A DNA stretch of 32,490 nucleotides from CAZQEZ01 sp964592475. GTDB taxonomy: Bacteria > Bacteroidota > Bacteroidia > Cytophagales > Cyclobacteriaceae. The stretch's first letter is position 1, and the number at the start of each line of letters is the position of its first letter. Shown here in pieces: positions 15,712 to 24,196 of this stretch. The notes under the pieces were generated by a model. The model worked only from the letters and a program-made list of their open reading frames with translations, had not been told where the DNA came from and ran no database searches. A program made the position numbers and the translations under genes. The DNA lies in the NCBI GenBank assembly GCA_964592475.1, contig CAZQEZ010000042.1, positions 1 through 32,490 of the forward strand, in the 5' to 3' direction.

Positions 15712-17100
15712 TTATATTACAATTGTTTTTGTAGTATCATGTTTTTTGAAAAGCACTTTTTCATAGTGCGTGTTGCCTTGCAAATCCTGAATTGAAAGTC
15801 CATAGGTTCCAAAAAAAGCTGGTAGTTGTATCTCACCATTGCTATCGCTCTTTATTGATGCTGCTGTAGTCCACTCTTCTTTGATAAGTTTATAAATTGC
15901 CTGATAAAGAGGCTTTGCATTTCCTTGTTTGTCAAACCATTCATTGCTGCCCCAGTAACTGATATGACTTACATTTGGATGAGCAAAAGTCAAAGCATAA
16001 ATCATGCTTACATGATCGATTAGTGCTTGCTGTTGTTCTTCGGCATTCATTTCCGACTTGAAGGGGTTATCTTTTGGTTTGGCCCAAAATTCCGTGATTT
16101 GTAGTGGCAAACCTGATTCGGATAGTTCATTGAGCATAGTGGTAAATTCATTGGCAGTGTACCAGCCGGCAACATGTGCCTGGCTGCCAATAGCGTCGGG
16201 CAAGCAACCTCTACTACGCATTTCATTAATTAATTTTACAAATCGCTTCCTTTGCTGGGCCGAGGTAACTCCCGGCGCGGTAGTTTTGGTAAGGCCATAG
16301 TCATTTAACACATAAGTAGCATGTGGATTTTCATCTTTTGCCCATTCTACTGCTGGTTGTAAATAGGTGAGTATTTCGTCAATATTCTCTAGGTGAGGCC
16401 AGTCTCTTTCAGGTAAATTGCGTAATGATGGCTCCCAAAGCATTTCATTACACAAGTCCCACATGGTTACTCCGTGACCTACCCGGATTAAATCTCGCAC
16501 ATGATCCTCTAAAATTTTCATTTGTCGTGGATAAGGATATTTGTCCATCCATTCTGGAATAGCTTTTCTTACCGTCCATACTAATGGATGGCCCTTTACC
16601 TGAAGTCCATTGGCTAACCCCCAATCTATTTCCCCTCGAAATCTTTTGGTAATCCTTTTGCCTTCTTTACTTTCTATTGGCTGATGCCAGCGCTCATCCC
16701 AGTAGCATTTGGCGGTGGTACAATTAAAAAGGTCTCTTACCAATGGAGTAACCACTTGATCTCTTTCCTCTAAATTGCAAATATCCCTGGCTCCTGAAAA
16801 ACCCCAATCAAAGTTATGCTGTAACAATTTTAATTGAATGCGGTACCCGCCAAGTGGATTCTCAAATTTATCTTTTATTTTTAATTTTAAAGTGCCTTTT
16901 CTATTCTTTGCTATTGCTTGATGGGTTACTTGCTTTAATTCTTTGGTAAACCAATAATTACCACTTGCATATTTTGAGTTATCGTGCTTATTTCTCCATT
17001 CTTCCCCTGCAATTGTATTTTTCGATTGCATAGTTTTACAAGCACTTAGTGAAAGTGCAGCACCTCCTAACTTTGCTAAAAATTCTCTTCTGTTTTGCAT
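15712..17100 (-). CDS. GH10 endo-1,4-beta-xylanase-like lipoprotein
   Basis: This is a glycoside hydrolase family 10 enzyme that would cut beta-1,4-xylan or a related glycan outside the cytoplasm. I start it at the ATG at 17100 (462 residues, AAAGAG upstream) rather than a TTG 48 bases earlier. The N-terminus has a twin-arginine pattern RREFLAK and a lipobox LSAC with Cys21, so it may be exported folded and lipidated. A strand-rich segment precedes the catalytic barrel. Barrel motifs are GHPLVW, the acid/base Glu219 in WDLCNEM and the nucleophile Glu337 in QITEFW. The last 50 residues form a small beta domain. No SusC/SusD pair or other glycan genes are nearby, so this is not a polysaccharide-utilisation locus. 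Confidence 0.9.
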   Translation of the reverse strand: MQNRREFLAKLGGAALSLSACKTMQSKNTIAGEEWRNKHDNSKYASGNYWFTKELKQVTHQAIAKNRKGTLKLKIKDKFENPLGGYRIQLKLLQHNFDWGFSGARDICNLEERDQVVTPLVRDLFNCTTAKCYWDERWHQPIESKEGKRITKRFRGEIDWGLANGLQVKGHPLVWTVRKAIPEWMDKYPYPRQMKILEDHVRDLIRVGHGVTMWDLCNEMLWEPSLRNLPERDWPHLENIDEILTYLQPAVEWAKDENPHATYVLNDYGLTKTTAPGVTSAQQRKRFVKLINEMRSRGCLPDAIGSQAHVAGWYTANEFTTMLNELSESGLPLQITEFWAKPKDNPFKSEMNAEEQQQALIDHVSMIYALTFAHPNVSHISYWGSNEWFDKQGNAKPLYQAIYKLIKEEWTTAASIKSDSNGEIQLPAFFGTYGLSIQDLQGNTHYEKVLFKKHDTTKTIVI

Positions 17101-17379
17101 TGTCTCTTTATAATTGCTATTATCTAAAATTAGTAAAATAGTTTTCAATAACTATAGTTCTGATATAAAAATAAAATTCAGCTCAATAATTGAACTAAAT
17201 TCGATTACTTTTTGCTAGGAGTATGAGTGCAAAAAGAATATTATTAAATTATATAATAAACATTAATAAAGTGGCTAGTTTGGCCTAATATTTGAAATGT
17301 TAATAATATGATAAATATTATAAATTAATTTCAGTATAAACTTCAATTAATAATTTATTAATTCAAATATTTTGAAAAT

Positions 17380-18108
17380 ATGATTAAAAAACAAATATTT
17401 AGTAAGGTTACTATCGCCACAATAATATTGGTATCTGTTGCTTCTTTTGCTAATTCAGATGAAAAATTAACATCAATAGTAAATTCTAATCCTTTGCTGT
17501 CTGAGGCCAGAAATGAATATCACTCGATTACAGGTCCGGTAAACTTGCCCGACTTCGAAATTTTCTATAAAGCCTATGTGGGCTATAAAGAGTTAGGAAA
17601 TAGGGGAAAGATTCGTAATAATATTTTATCCATCATCGATTTTAGTCGCCACTCCAGCAAAAAGCGATTTTGGATAATAGACATGGATAGCAAAAAATTG
17701 CTGTACTATACTTATGCAGCTCATGGACGCAACTCAGGCAATGGAATGGGGGTGGCAAGTAAATTTTCTAATACACCCCATAGTTTGCAAAGTAGCCTGG
17801 GTTTTTACCTTACCGGCGAAACATATTATGGAAAGCATGGTCTTTCACTCAATTTGGATGGGCAAGAAAAAGGCATTAATGATAGAGCAAGACAAAGAAG
17901 GGTAGTAATACACGGAGCAGATTATGCTACTGCCGAATTTGCTAAAAGATATGGAAGACTAGGGCGAAGCTATGGTTGTCCGGCAGTACCAAAGCATTTA
18001 CATAAGCCAATTATAAATACAATTAAAGATAAATCAGTGTTGTTCATTCACCATCCTGATTTGCATTATCAGAAATCTTCTGAATACATGAAAAAGGTGG
18101 TGATATAG
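17380..18108 (+). CDS. L,D-transpeptidase-like murein protein (YkuD_2 type)
   Basis: The 242-residue exported protein has a signal peptide (residues 1-26, ending ASFANS). The catalytic part carries RFWIIDMDSKKLLYYTYAAH, then VVIHGADY with His178 and Gly179, and the Cys loop GRSYGCPAVP with Cys200. The His and the S/G-x-Gly-Cys-Pro arrangement identify the catalytic-domain family related to L,D-transpeptidases, in which the Cys attacks a peptidoglycan peptide. Activity is inferred, since this subfamily is little studied. It is divergent from the xylanase gene across an AT-rich spacer and is followed by a strong terminator at 18145-18181, so it is a single-gene unit. Confidence 0.88.
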   Translation: MIKKQIFSKVTIATIILVSVASFANSDEKLTSIVNSNPLLSEARNEYHSITGPVNLPDFEIFYKAYVGYKELGNRGKIRNNILSIIDFSRHSSKKRFWIIDMDSKKLLYYTYAAHGRNSGNGMGVASKFSNTPHSLQSSLGFYLTGETYYGKHGLSLNLDGQEKGINDRARQRRVVIHGADYATAEFAKRYGRLGRSYGCPAVPKHLHKPIINTIKDKSVLFIHHPDLHYQKSSEYMKKVVI

Positions 18109-18144
18109 TTTGATTGTTTAGTTTGATTTTAGTTTAATGAGTGA

Positions 18145-18181
18145 GTGAGTCTCCTGATATTCAGGAGATTCACTTTTTTTG
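18145..18181 (+). terminator. Strong rho-independent terminator of the L,D-transpeptidase gene
   Basis: A 13-base stem (GTGAGTCTCCTGA at 18145-18157 with TCAGGAGATTCAC at 18161-18173, one G-U pair) around a TAT loop is followed directly by seven T residues. It begins 36 bases after the stop codon. Confidence 0.9.
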
Positions 18182-18229
18182 TACTACTACATAGTTTTTA
18201 CAATCTTTTAAGATTTTTAATATTTTTAA

Positions 18230-18252
18230 TAAAAAAATTGAACTCTTCAATT
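18230..18252 (-). terminator. Terminator of the sigma factor/84-residue protein operon
   Basis: On the minus strand AATTGAA-GAG-TTCAATT (18252-18236) forms a 7-base AT-rich stem with a 3-base loop, running into seven or so T residues (complement of the A-run at 18231-18237). It lies about 70 bases past the stop at 18319. Confidence 0.5.
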
Positions 18253-18318
18253 ATACAGATTTAAAACTATCCGTGGGATCAATCCTTAATGCAACGCGCA
18301 TCTCGAGCCAAGTTGCTT

Positions 18319-18573
18319 TTATAAATCTGCTTTATCAATATTTAGAGATGTCGGAGCAGGGCTTTCAGGTTCTTTTTTATCAGCTTTATTAATGGAAAAA
18401 TAACTCAAACCCACCACTAATGTAATGGCAATTAATAGCACAATAATATAAATCACCCATCTTAAACGATTAGTTTTTCGATGGCGGCTAAGCAATTGAG
18501 AATAATCTTTATGCCTTTGCATCCTTTTGGATCCAAATTGTCCTCTCCTTATCCGTATATCGTGCCTGGTCAT
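18319..18573 (-). CDS. Small single-pass membrane protein paired with an ECF sigma factor
   Basis: The 84-residue protein has a strongly basic N-terminal half (RIRRGQFGSKRMQRHKDY and more Arg/Lys), one hydrophobic segment at about residues 39-60 (WVIYIIVLLIAITLVVGLSY), and a short outer tail rich in Lys, Glu and Pro. Charge distribution puts the N-terminus in the cytoplasm. It follows the sigma factor by 8 bases. The layout fits a compact anti-sigma factor or sigma-associated membrane partner, but it lacks any zinc-binding anti-sigma motif, so this is inference from the position only. Confidence 0.75.
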   Translation of the reverse strand: MTRHDIRIRRGQFGSKRMQRHKDYSQLLSRHRKTNRLRWVIYIIVLLIAITLVVGLSYFSINKADKKEPESPAPTSLNIDKADL

Positions 18574-18581
18574 TTATTATT

Positions 18582-19139
18582 TTATCTAAATTTTTTTTTC
18601 AGTTTTTCTAACGCTCTATAAGTGCGCATTTTTGCACTACTTTCCTTTATATTTAAAATATAAGCAATGTCTTGAAAACTCCGCTCTTCAAAAAATCTCA
18701 GCTCTAAAATGATTACATCATTTGTTTCTAATTTTTTCAATGTATTAATTATTTTTTGCAATTTCCCTTCGTAAGCAGCATCATCGTCTTTATTTTCAAT
18801 TAAATTTTTGATTAAATTTTCCTCTAAACTGAATATGTATCTTCGATTGCTGCGACGATAATGCTTATTTACTTCATTAGCCGCTATTCTATAAAGCCAA
18901 GCTGAAAATGGTAAGCCTCTGTTCTCATACTTTTTTAAACTTTGCAGGGCTTTAAGAAATGTTTGTGAAGTAAGATCAGCAGTAATGTTTTCTTCATCTA
19001 TTCTGCGAAATATAAAATTGAAAATTTGCTCAAAGTATTTATCGTACAAGTTACTAAAATGAGCGGGGTCTTTTTTAGCGGCAATTATCCATTGCTCGTC
19101 ATTTTTAATATCTTGTTCGCTTTGGTGGTGAGCAGCCAA
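18582..19139 (-). CDS. ECF-type RNA polymerase sigma factor
   Basis: This 185-residue sigma-70 family protein has region 2 at about residues 25-95 (LYDKYFEQIFNFIFRRID, then TSQTFLKALQSLKKYE and AWLYRIAANEVNKHYRRSNR) and region 4 at 125-185 (ILELRFFEERSFQDIAYILN, then KESSAKMRTYRALEKLKKKF). It lacks regions 1.1 and 3, typical of extracytoplasmic-function sigma factors. The frame opens with TTG; no in-frame ATG is near, so a low-expression TTG start is likely. The downstream small membrane protein is probably its partner. A perfect TCACGTGA palindrome lies 44-51 bases upstream (19183-19190) and might be a control site. Confidence 0.92.
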   Translation of the reverse strand: MAAHHQSEQDIKNDEQWIIAAKKDPAHFSNLYDKYFEQIFNFIFRRIDEENITADLTSQTFLKALQSLKKYENRGLPFSAWLYRIAANEVNKHYRRSNRRYIFSLEENLIKNLIENKDDDAAYEGKLQKIINTLKKLETNDVIILELRFFEERSFQDIAYILNIKESSAKMRTYRALEKLKKKFR

Positions 19140-19200
19140 TTTTTTATTCTTTTTCTTGCATAATTACTAAGATTGGCAAAAGTCACGTGATAGCAAATAT

Positions 19201-19602
19201 TTATTTTTCTGCACCTATATTACTTTGATTATGCTCCGAAATAAAAGTTACCAATACATATACACCTAAAGCTGTACCTAAGGGAAAGGAAAACAGGAAG
19301 AGGCATCCCAGTATGAGCATAAATATTTTGCTACCTTGATTATGAGGGTTTATAATAAGACCCGCAACCACTGAAAGTATAAATAATATTGCAAAAGCAA
19401 TACCTACGGGAAATCCTACGGTTCTGATAATTTGAATAGCTTCTTGTTCAATTTCTACCATGCTTAGTATGGTATCAAGCGCGTAAAAAGTAAATGTAAG
19501 TATCAATAAATTCATGATACCATAAACTATATACAAGATTCCTAATATCCTGTAATGCTTTGCAAATTGGTTAACTTGATTTTCCATAATAGTTTTATTC
19601 AT
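19201..19602 (-). CDS. Small multi-pass membrane protein of unknown function
   Basis: The 133-residue protein has about three to four membrane segments (roughly residues 18-42, 62-84, 92-122), with short polar ends and a helix-kinking GFPVG. I recognise no family beyond a general resemblance to small DUF-type integral membrane proteins. Its ATG follows the stop codon of the oxidoreductase gene with no space (TAA ATG), so the two are translationally coupled. An alternative ATG lies five codons in (19587). Confidence 0.75.
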   Translation of the reverse strand: MNKTIMENQVNQFAKHYRILGILYIVYGIMNLLILTFTFYALDTILSMVEIEQEAIQIIRTVGFPVGIAFAILFILSVVAGLIINPHNQGSKIFMLILGCLFLFSFPLGTALGVYVLVTFISEHNQSNIGAEK

Positions 19603-20589
19603 TTATAAATTAATCCATTGTCCTTTTTCAGCAGATTGAAAAACTGCATCAATTACTTTCATATTATTTATAGCATCTTCAGCTAGCGTTGGCACACGCT
19701 TGTTTTGTAATATTGATTTTGCAAAAGCTTCAAACTGTAAACCATAATGATCCGCTGCAGGAAACTCAATATTACGTAAGCCAATCTTGGTGTCTACCGT
19801 AATAAATGCCGGCACATCAGGGAAGGTATTGAAAGGAATTTGTACTGTAATATTTCCTGATGATCCATGAATGGTTACTTTTTGATAAGGATACGTTTTA
19901 GTAGCTACGGTAAAAGTAGCTTGTGCACTACCAAAATCAATAATAGCTGAAGATAGCTTATCAGTTTTAAATTCAGAATCCTTCACTATGGTACTTACCA
20001 CTCTTTTGGGTTCTTTATCAAGAAAAAAGCGTGGAACCGATATGGCATAGCAACCAATATCCATCACTCCGCCACCCCCATATTCTAAAATATTCCGAAT
20101 GTTAGAAGGATCTGGATTGTTGTAACTAAAAAATGTATGGATAGCAGTAATGGCACCTATTTCTCCTATTTGTACCAGCTCTTTTGCTCTCATCCATTGA
20201 GGGTGAAACCGGTACATAAAGGCTTCCATTAATTTCACTCCTTTTTCCTCGGCATAGGCAACTGCTTCTTTTGCTTGCGCTGTATTCATGGCAATGGGCT
20301 TTTCACATAAGATGTGTTTTCCGGCATCTGCTGCCTTTTTGATCCACTCCAGATGCAGATGATTGGGTAAAGGGATAAACACGAAATCTATGGCGGGGTC
20401 ATCGATAAGTTGCTGATAGTCGTCATAGGCTTTACTTATTCCCAATTTTTGGGCTACCTTACCGGCTTTATCTTTATTGCGCGAAGCAATACCATAAATA
20501 TTTACCTCCTGTACGTCTTTTAAAGGTAAAAAAACTCGCTTGATAAAATGGGCCGAAACACCGAGTACTCCTAAATTTAATGATTGCAT
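19603..20589 (-). CDS. Gfo/Idh/MocA-family NAD(P)-dependent oxidoreductase
   Basis: This cytoplasmic dehydrogenase probably acts on a sugar or cyclitol; the substrate cannot be told. I choose the ATG at 20589 (328 residues) because the Rossmann strand LNLGVLGVSAHF should come at the N-terminus; a further upstream ATG at 20682 adds 31 residues without homology. Motifs are the loop SRNKDKA, the family signature HILCEKPIAMNTAQA, FMYRFHPQW, and YGGGGVMDIGCYAIS, which holds the active-site Asp and the catalytic-position residue. Family members usually have a His after the GxxxDxG stretch, whereas here it is Tyr (GCYAIS), common in this subgroup. The small membrane protein follows with no gap. The divergent TPR gene is 107 bases away. 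Confidence 0.93.
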   Translation of the reverse strand: MQSLNLGVLGVSAHFIKRVFLPLKDVQEVNIYGIASRNKDKAGKVAQKLGISKAYDDYQQLIDDPAIDFVFIPLPNHLHLEWIKKAADAGKHILCEKPIAMNTAQAKEAVAYAEEKGVKLMEAFMYRFHPQWMRAKELVQIGEIGAITAIHTFFSYNNPDPSNIRNILEYGGGGVMDIGCYAISVPRFFLDKEPKRVVSTIVKDSEFKTDKLSSAIIDFGSAQATFTVATKTYPYQKVTIHGSSGNITVQIPFNTFPDVPAFITVDTKIGLRNIEFPAADHYGLQFEAFAKSILQNKRVPTLAEDAINNMKVIDAVFQSAEKGQWINL

Positions 20590-20696
20590 ATAAAATATTG
20601 ACAAAAAATAAAACTGCTTAACCCTGAAAGGGTCAAATTTGTTGATAAGAAAATGATTGGTCTCAACATTTGATAAAAGCATAAAATTAACACAAA

Positions 20697-21728
20697 ATGG
20701 TTTTTACACATAATCAAAAGATAATTATCTTACTTTTTAGCTTATTAATTATCGTTGGCTGCGAATCAGCAGAAACTGAAAAGAATCGATTTTTTCTCAA
20801 AGGCAATCTTTCGTTAGAAAATAATGAATATCAGCAGGCGATTAAGTTTTACAACGAAGCAATTAAAATAGACAGTAGTTTTGCAGATGCTTACAATAAT
20901 AGAGGTATCGCGCACTTTGAAATGGGTCAATTAGCACTTGCAGTGCAGGATTATAACAAGGCTATTAAGTTTAAACCATCTTTTGCAGATGCAATTTACA
21001 ACAGGGCTAATGCTTATTACGAACTAAAAGATTATAAAAAAAGTAAAACCGATTTAGACTCTTTAAAGCTCTTAAATCAGGATTCGGCTTACGTTTATTT
21101 TACTAGCGGCCTGGTTTATGTAGGTATGCAAAACTATGAAGAAGCTGTAGGGGAATTTGATCTTGCTATTTCCTACGACTCTACAAATGTTGAATCATAT
21201 GTAAATTTAGCCACAGTGAAATATTATCAAGGGCAATTTGATAAGGCACTGAAATATTTAAGTAAAGCCCAATCGGTAAATGCTGAGCAGCCGGAAATTT
21301 ATAATGTTACCGGTTTGGTCTTAACCGAAATGGGGAAGTTAGACTCTGCCCAAAAAAGTTTTGAGCGAGCGCTGGCTTTGGATGCTTACAATCCTTATTT
21401 TATCAATAACCGAGCGTACCTGTTCTTAAAAAAGGACAGCTTAGAGGCCGCAAAAGAAGATTTAAAAGTTAGTTTAGATATAGATCCGCTAAATGGATGG
21501 GCTTATCGCAATTTGGGTATTCTGGCAATGAAGCAGGCCAATTTTGAAAAGGCTGTGGAGTATTTACAACATGCCAGGGACTTGGATCACACTATTCTAA
21601 ATCTGAATACTTTACTGGCACAAGCGCTTTATAAAACTGGTGAAACTGAGGTGGCTTGTGAGCATCTGGCCCAAGTAGAACAAAATGACGTGCAGGCAAA
21701 ACAGCTTTATAATGAGTTATGTCAGTGA
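20697..21728 (+). CDS. Tetratricopeptide-repeat lipoprotein
   Basis: The 343-residue protein begins with a lipoprotein signal (hydrophobic stretch IIILLFSLLIIVGC) and a lipidated Cys22. From residue 31 on it is a chain of about eight 34-residue TPR units with the usual Ala, Tyr, Gly and Pro positions, for example AYNNRGIAHFEMGQLALAVQ and AYRNLGILAMKQANFEKAVE. Such repeats form a curved scaffold for protein partners, here in the envelope. It has no enzymatic domain. The gene is divergent from the oxidoreductase and convergent with a 59-residue ORF whose stop codon overlaps its own last codons. Confidence 0.9.
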   Translation: MVFTHNQKIIILLFSLLIIVGCESAETEKNRFFLKGNLSLENNEYQQAIKFYNEAIKIDSSFADAYNNRGIAHFEMGQLALAVQDYNKAIKFKPSFADAIYNRANAYYELKDYKKSKTDLDSLKLLNQDSAYVYFTSGLVYVGMQNYEEAVGEFDLAISYDSTNVESYVNLATVKYYQGQFDKALKYLSKAQSVNAEQPEIYNVTGLVLTEMGKLDSAQKSFERALALDAYNPYFINNRAYLFLKKDSLEAAKEDLKVSLDIDPLNGWAYRNLGILAMKQANFEKAVEYLQHARDLDHTILNLNTLLAQALYKTGETEVACEHLAQVEQNDVQAKQLYNELCQ

Positions 21729-21901
21729 TTCATTGTTCCGATAAGTACCTTTTCAGTAGCTGGTGCCTTTTCGGAGTGAAACATCTTATGGCTACAGCTT
21801 TTGGGCATTACCCACAAAAGGAATAATAATCCGGCAAATATAATAAGTCGATATAAAATTCCTGCTAATTCGTTTTGTTGGCTTACAAGTAGTCTTCTCA
21901 T
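21722..21901 (-). CDS. 59-residue putative membrane protein overlapping the TPR gene end
   Basis: An ATG at 21901 opens 59 codons to a TGA at 21722-21724. The peptide MRRLLVSQQNELAGILYRLI continues into a hydrophobic stretch (IIFAGLLFLLWVMP, about residues 13-33) and a short polar tail with HKMFHSEKAPATEK. The start is preceded by GGAAGAG at a suitable distance. The ORF is convergent with the TPR gene and overlaps its last 7 bases. I recognise no family. A single membrane span with basic N-terminus plus a plausible ribosome site makes it more likely real than chance. Confidence 0.45.
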   Translation of the reverse strand: MRRLLVSQQNELAGILYRLIIFAGLLFLLWVMPKSCSHKMFHSEKAPATEKVLIGTMNH

Positions 21902-21995
21902 CAGCTCTTCCGTTTATTTATTGTTTTATCAGTGCAGTAATAGTACTATATGAGGTGCTACTACTATTTGTACAATCTTTTTATGCTAATTCTAA

Positions 21996-22694
21996 TTATA
22001 ATCGAACCTCAATTTCTTCATAATAGATTATAATTGTGTCAAATAAAATGCTGTAGGTAGAAATCTCATTGATGGTGTGGCCATATAAAACCCAAAATTC
22101 ACCATTTTCATTAGTTCTAATCAATAGCGGGTTATCAAAATTATCCAGGGTTCTTGATTCATGATTTGGCTGCTTAGTCAAATCATCTGACAGATTAATA
22201 GTATTATAATTGATCTGTGAATTTGGTAATTCTAAATTAAGAACTATTTTGTTTTCTTGGTTATTTTGCTCTGTTATTACAGATTCTGGTTTTACATTGC
22301 TAAAGCCAACTTTGTAATAATAAACATCAGGAATGGTAGCCAGGATACTGGCAAAATTATATTGTTGTTCTATTTCAAATGTTACCTGGTATTGTGTTTC
22401 AGGCTTTAAGCCCTTTATGTTGTTACGCAAGTACACAAATGCATTTTTAGGTAGCTCTTGTAGCTTTAGCTCTAAGGCAGTTTTGTTATTGCCATCAAAA
22501 AAGTAGCTTTGGTGGATCAACTCATACTGGAAAGATTGCTCTAGATCTAACGAATAATTACTGACTGAGGCTTCCCAATTTTGGTTGCCATCTATAAAGT
22601 CGAAGTAAGAAACGTAGTCTAATGCTGGTTCAAAATCTTCTTCAGAACAACCCGGCATTAAAAACAAACCTATAAGCCAAATGAATTTTTTCAT
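21996..22694 (-). CDS. Lipoprotein of unknown function
   Basis: The 232-residue protein has a signal peptide (MKKFIWLIGLFLMPGC) with lipidated Cys16. The mature part is strand-rich and acidic, with YFDFIDGNQNWEASVSNYS near the start, a jelly-roll-like FDGNNKTALELKLQELP, KPETQYQVTFEIEQ and FWVLYGHTI toward the end. This strand pattern resembles carbohydrate- or protein-binding beta-sandwich folds seen in Bacteroidota surface lipoproteins, but I cannot name a family. It lies 68 bases after the anti-sigma/barrel fusion on the same strand, with its own candidate -7 box, so it may be a separate unit. Confidence 0.82.
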   Translation of the reverse strand: MKKFIWLIGLFLMPGCSEEDFEPALDYVSYFDFIDGNQNWEASVSNYSLDLEQSFQYELIHQSYFFDGNNKTALELKLQELPKNAFVYLRNNIKGLKPETQYQVTFEIEQQYNFASILATIPDVYYYKVGFSNVKPESVITEQNNQENKIVLNLELPNSQINYNTINLSDDLTKQPNHESRTLDNFDNPLLIRTNENGEFWVLYGHTINEISTYSILFDTIIIYYEEIEVRL

Positions 22695-22719
22695 GTTATT
22701 ACAAATAATACAATTACAT

Positions 22720-22727
22720 CAAATTTA
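22720..22727 (-). promoter_or_regulatory. Candidate -7 element of the lipoprotein gene
   Basis: On the minus strand TAAATTTG is an exact TAnnTTTG match, 25 bases before the ATG at 22694. No clear -33 box is at the usual spacing. Confidence 0.35.
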
Positions 22728-22762
22728 TTGACACGCATTATTAGGTTCAGGTTGCATTGAAT

Positions 22763-24196
22763 TTAGTTGAAATGATATCGTAAACCTATACCTAGCATAA
22801 AAGATCTGGGTCGGCTATTGAAATAATAATCTTCTTTTGTCATATTATTTAACGCTAATAAATAGCTTGGTTCAATCATAATACTGTAATTGGCACCGGG
22901 TAGTTGATAAGTTAGTTGAGTGCTCAATATGCCGTTAAAATAAATATCGCGATATGGAGATTCTTCGCCAGGCTTTACCGAGATATTTTCCAGATCATTG
23001 GTTTGATTTGTTATATTATTTTGAATGAAAATATTTGTAGAAACTCCTGCCGATAGTGCTAAACTAAGATCTGACTGCAAAAGCCAATAAGCCGCTTTTA
23101 CAGGTATGGTTACAAATTCATAAGAATTATTTAGCCTAATTTCTTCTTGTGAATAATTAACCCTACTTAAATTATAAGCCTGATCACCATAATTAGCCAT
23201 GGTAAGTGGAACGCTACTTTCTTCGCGGGTTTCAATATATTTCGAAGTTTGCGATTGATTGGTATTTTCCATATAAGATAAGCCGGTTTCTATGGTAAAT
23301 CTTTTGCCTATTCTGAACCCTGTATTTATGCCTGCTGTATAAGAAATACCGGGTGAAACCCTTTCTTCGTTATTAGCAGGGCTTACATTATAACTTTCGG
23401 CATTAATGTTTTTAAAAGAAGCAGCACTGCCAGGAATTACACTGGTGGCATCTCGATTGGTGGCCACATCAGATGCTATTGCAAATGAGCTGCCTGATTC
23501 GGAAAACCCCGGGTCGAACATGCCTGACGAAAAATTAACACCAGCCCAAAATTTTTCATTAGTTTTTTCCTCTTTTACAATAAGCTCAAGATCCTTTATG
23601 GTTGGTACTTTATAAATGTACCTATAGGTAGGTCTATTTAGCCCCTCTGGCTTATGTAAAGGTAGTTTCTGTTTTATTGCCAGATCATTTGCCAACGCTA
23701 TTTGTTCAATCGACTGACTACCAAAACCCGTGGCTGATGGTATTTTATTATTGTTTTGCTTAGTTTTATCAACCGGGGTAAGAGAAGCAATATTGTTATT
23801 GTGCGGTCTCTCAATTATTTTATCTGTTTTATTTTCATTCCCACCGGAATTTACCTTAGTCTCCTTGTTTTTCTTTATTTTGTTTGTCTTATTAGTTTGC
23901 GAATACTCAGTGAGATTATTGTTTTTATTTTGAGGTTCTTTTATTTCAGCGGTATTTTCCTGAATATCAGGTTGCTGATAAAACAAACTTATAGCAGCAA
24001 AGCTAATAGCAAGAAAAACAGCTGCAGCAGCTATCCATTGGTAAATAAAAATTTTCCTTTTATATCTATTGGCTTTCTCATTTGCCAAGTCAGCATCTAT
24101 TCTAGTCCAAAGATCATTAGAAGGCTTAGCTTCTGCTTCTTCAAACATGTGTTTTAGCTTATCTTCAAACAATCCTCTATTACTTAAATTTTTCAT
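22763..24196 (-). CDS. Anti-sigma-like N-terminus fused to an outer-membrane-type beta-barrel domain
   Basis: The 477-residue product (ATG at 24196; another ATG six codons earlier at 24214) has three parts. Residues 1-48 are a cytoplasmic helical segment of the type common in Bacteroidota next to ECF sigma genes (LFEDKLKHMFEEAEAKPSND, then LWTRIDADLANEK). Residues 49-73 are one membrane helix (WIAAAAVFLAISFAAISLFY). A low-complexity linker rich in Asn, Lys and Thr follows to about 185. The C-terminal 270 residues show alternating strands, with GINTGFRIGKRFTIETGLSY and a closing GIGLRYHFN, as in the PF13568-like porin domain. Its start lies inside the sigma gene's 3-prime end, so both are translated together. 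Confidence 0.82.
   Translation of the reverse strand: MKNLSNRGLFEDKLKHMFEEAEAKPSNDLWTRIDADLANEKANRYKRKIFIYQWIAAAAVFLAISFAAISLFYQQPDIQENTAEIKEPQNKNNNLTEYSQTNKTNKIKKNKETKVNSGGNENKTDKIIERPHNNNIASLTPVDKTKQNNNKIPSATGFGSQSIEQIALANDLAIKQKLPLHKPEGLNRPTYRYIYKVPTIKDLELIVKEEKTNEKFWAGVNFSSGMFDPGFSESGSSFAIASDVATNRDATSVIPGSAASFKNINAESYNVSPANNEERVSPGISYTAGINTGFRIGKRFTIETGLSYMENTNQSQTSKYIETREESSVPLTMANYGDQAYNLSRVNYSQEEIRLNNSYEFVTIPVKAAYWLLQSDLSLALSAGVSTNIFIQNNITNQTNDLENISVKPGEESPYRDIYFNGILSTQLTYQLPGANYSIMIEPSYLLALNNMTKEDYYFNSRPRSFMLGIGLRYHFN

Noticed and set aside
23756..24157. 133-codon open frame on the plus strand with hydrophobic composition
   Set aside because: It is the antisense shadow of the anti-sigma/barrel fusion; AT-rich Lys/Asn codons read backward give Phe/Leu/Ile-rich peptides.
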